Origin: an uncultured Gammaproteobacteria bacterium
GTDB lineage: Bacteria > Pseudomonadota > Gammaproteobacteria > Pseudomonadales > Pseudohongiellaceae
Reading direction: 5' to 3'
Length of the DNA stretch: 23,862 nt
Assembly (NCBI GenBank): GCA_937898685.1
Contig: CALEJT010000054.1
Location: 1-23,862, forward strand
Below the pieces are notes generated by a model. The model did not search any database and was not told the DNA's origin. It saw only the letters and a list, made by a program, of their open reading frames with translations. Of the stretch, positions 23,690 through 23,862 are shown one piece after another (within the stretch, counting starts at the first letter, position 1; every line of letters starts with the position of its first letter). Made by a program: the position numbers and the translations under genes.

Positions 23690-23862
23690 ATGTCTATGCC
23701 TGTGCCAACTTTTCTTCCGGTTTTCCGCAAAGCCGCTCTTGCCACCGCCTGGTCCATCGCCGCTGTGCTGCCGATGGAATCGGCCTTCGCCGAAGCCAGC
23801 GTTGAATTGAAGCAGGCAGTTGCCGCCAACATCGACGCGCGTGCCAAGCTGGTTCAGGAAAT
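23690..23862 (+). CDS. Exported protein, partial; possibly M20-type amidohydrolase
   Basis: An open frame begins at ATG 23690 and runs off the window after 57 codons. It has GGAG at seven-base spacing and a signal peptide of about 34 residues (ALATAWSIAAVLPMESAFAEA). The mature start, VELKQAVAANIDARAKLVQE, resembles the N-terminus of exported AbgB-like M20 amidohydrolases, which continue with a metal-site domain outside the window. That family call is a guess from a short segment. The reading frame and export signal are more certain. Confidence 0.6.
   Translation, partial: MSMPVPTFLPVFRKAALATAWSIAAVLPMESAFAEASVELKQAVAANIDARAKLVQE

Overview
The window looks like a GC-rich (about 60%) gammaproteobacterial chromosome. 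It holds bacterial housekeeping genes (prfB with the classic +1 frameshift, lysS, ung, queD, two tRNAs), several exported enzymes with Sec signal peptides, and a Zur-type zinc regulator with a matching gammaproteobacterial Zur box. I cannot place it below class level with confidence. There are no insertion sequences, integrase genes or CRISPR arrays.

Layout. 1-73: bidirectional terminator. 74-1462 (-): ModF/PhrA-like double ATPase. 1593-4993 (+): prfB, lysS and ung, probably one transcription unit. 4978-5334 (-): queD, overlapping the end of ung. 5478-7841 (+): CHASE2-adenylate cyclase. 7867-8124: strong promoter with an AT-rich UP-like tract, driving tRNA-Val(TAC) and tRNA-Asp(GTC). 8361-9527 (-): secreted HNH nuclease. 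9817-10470 (+): exported protein of unknown function. 10611-13068 (+): two-gene operon of a diheme cytochrome c and a PQQ dehydrogenase with the DYD metal site of lanthanide-type enzymes, closed by a strong terminator at 13088. 13128-14606 (-): exported TPR protein with a TonB-like C-terminus. 14774-15580 (+): exported two-domain VOC protein. 15661-15858 (+): small DUF6447-like protein. 15973-16458 (+): zur.

The most interesting part is 15973-23305. Right after zur lies a near-perfect Zur box (16536-16550) over the promoter of a 1320-residue CobN/BchH-type chelatase subunit. This protein has a signal peptide and a C-terminal membrane anchor, so it should act in the periplasm, unlike the cytoplasmic cobaltochelatase of cobalamin synthesis. 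It is followed by an ABC ATPase and an FtsX/MacB-type permease that overlap each other, and by a convergent DUF3299 exported protein. From memory of the Pseudomonas and Vibrio zinc-starvation regulons, each of these families is separately tied to zinc shortage. Here they sit together beside zur. The likely picture is a zinc-starvation module in which the periplasmic CobN-like protein handles metal or a metal complex and the ABC/DUF3299 proteins help take it up or maintain the envelope. This role is an inference. The window ends inside an exported protein that may be an M20 amidohydrolase, possibly preceded by a sigma-54 promoter.
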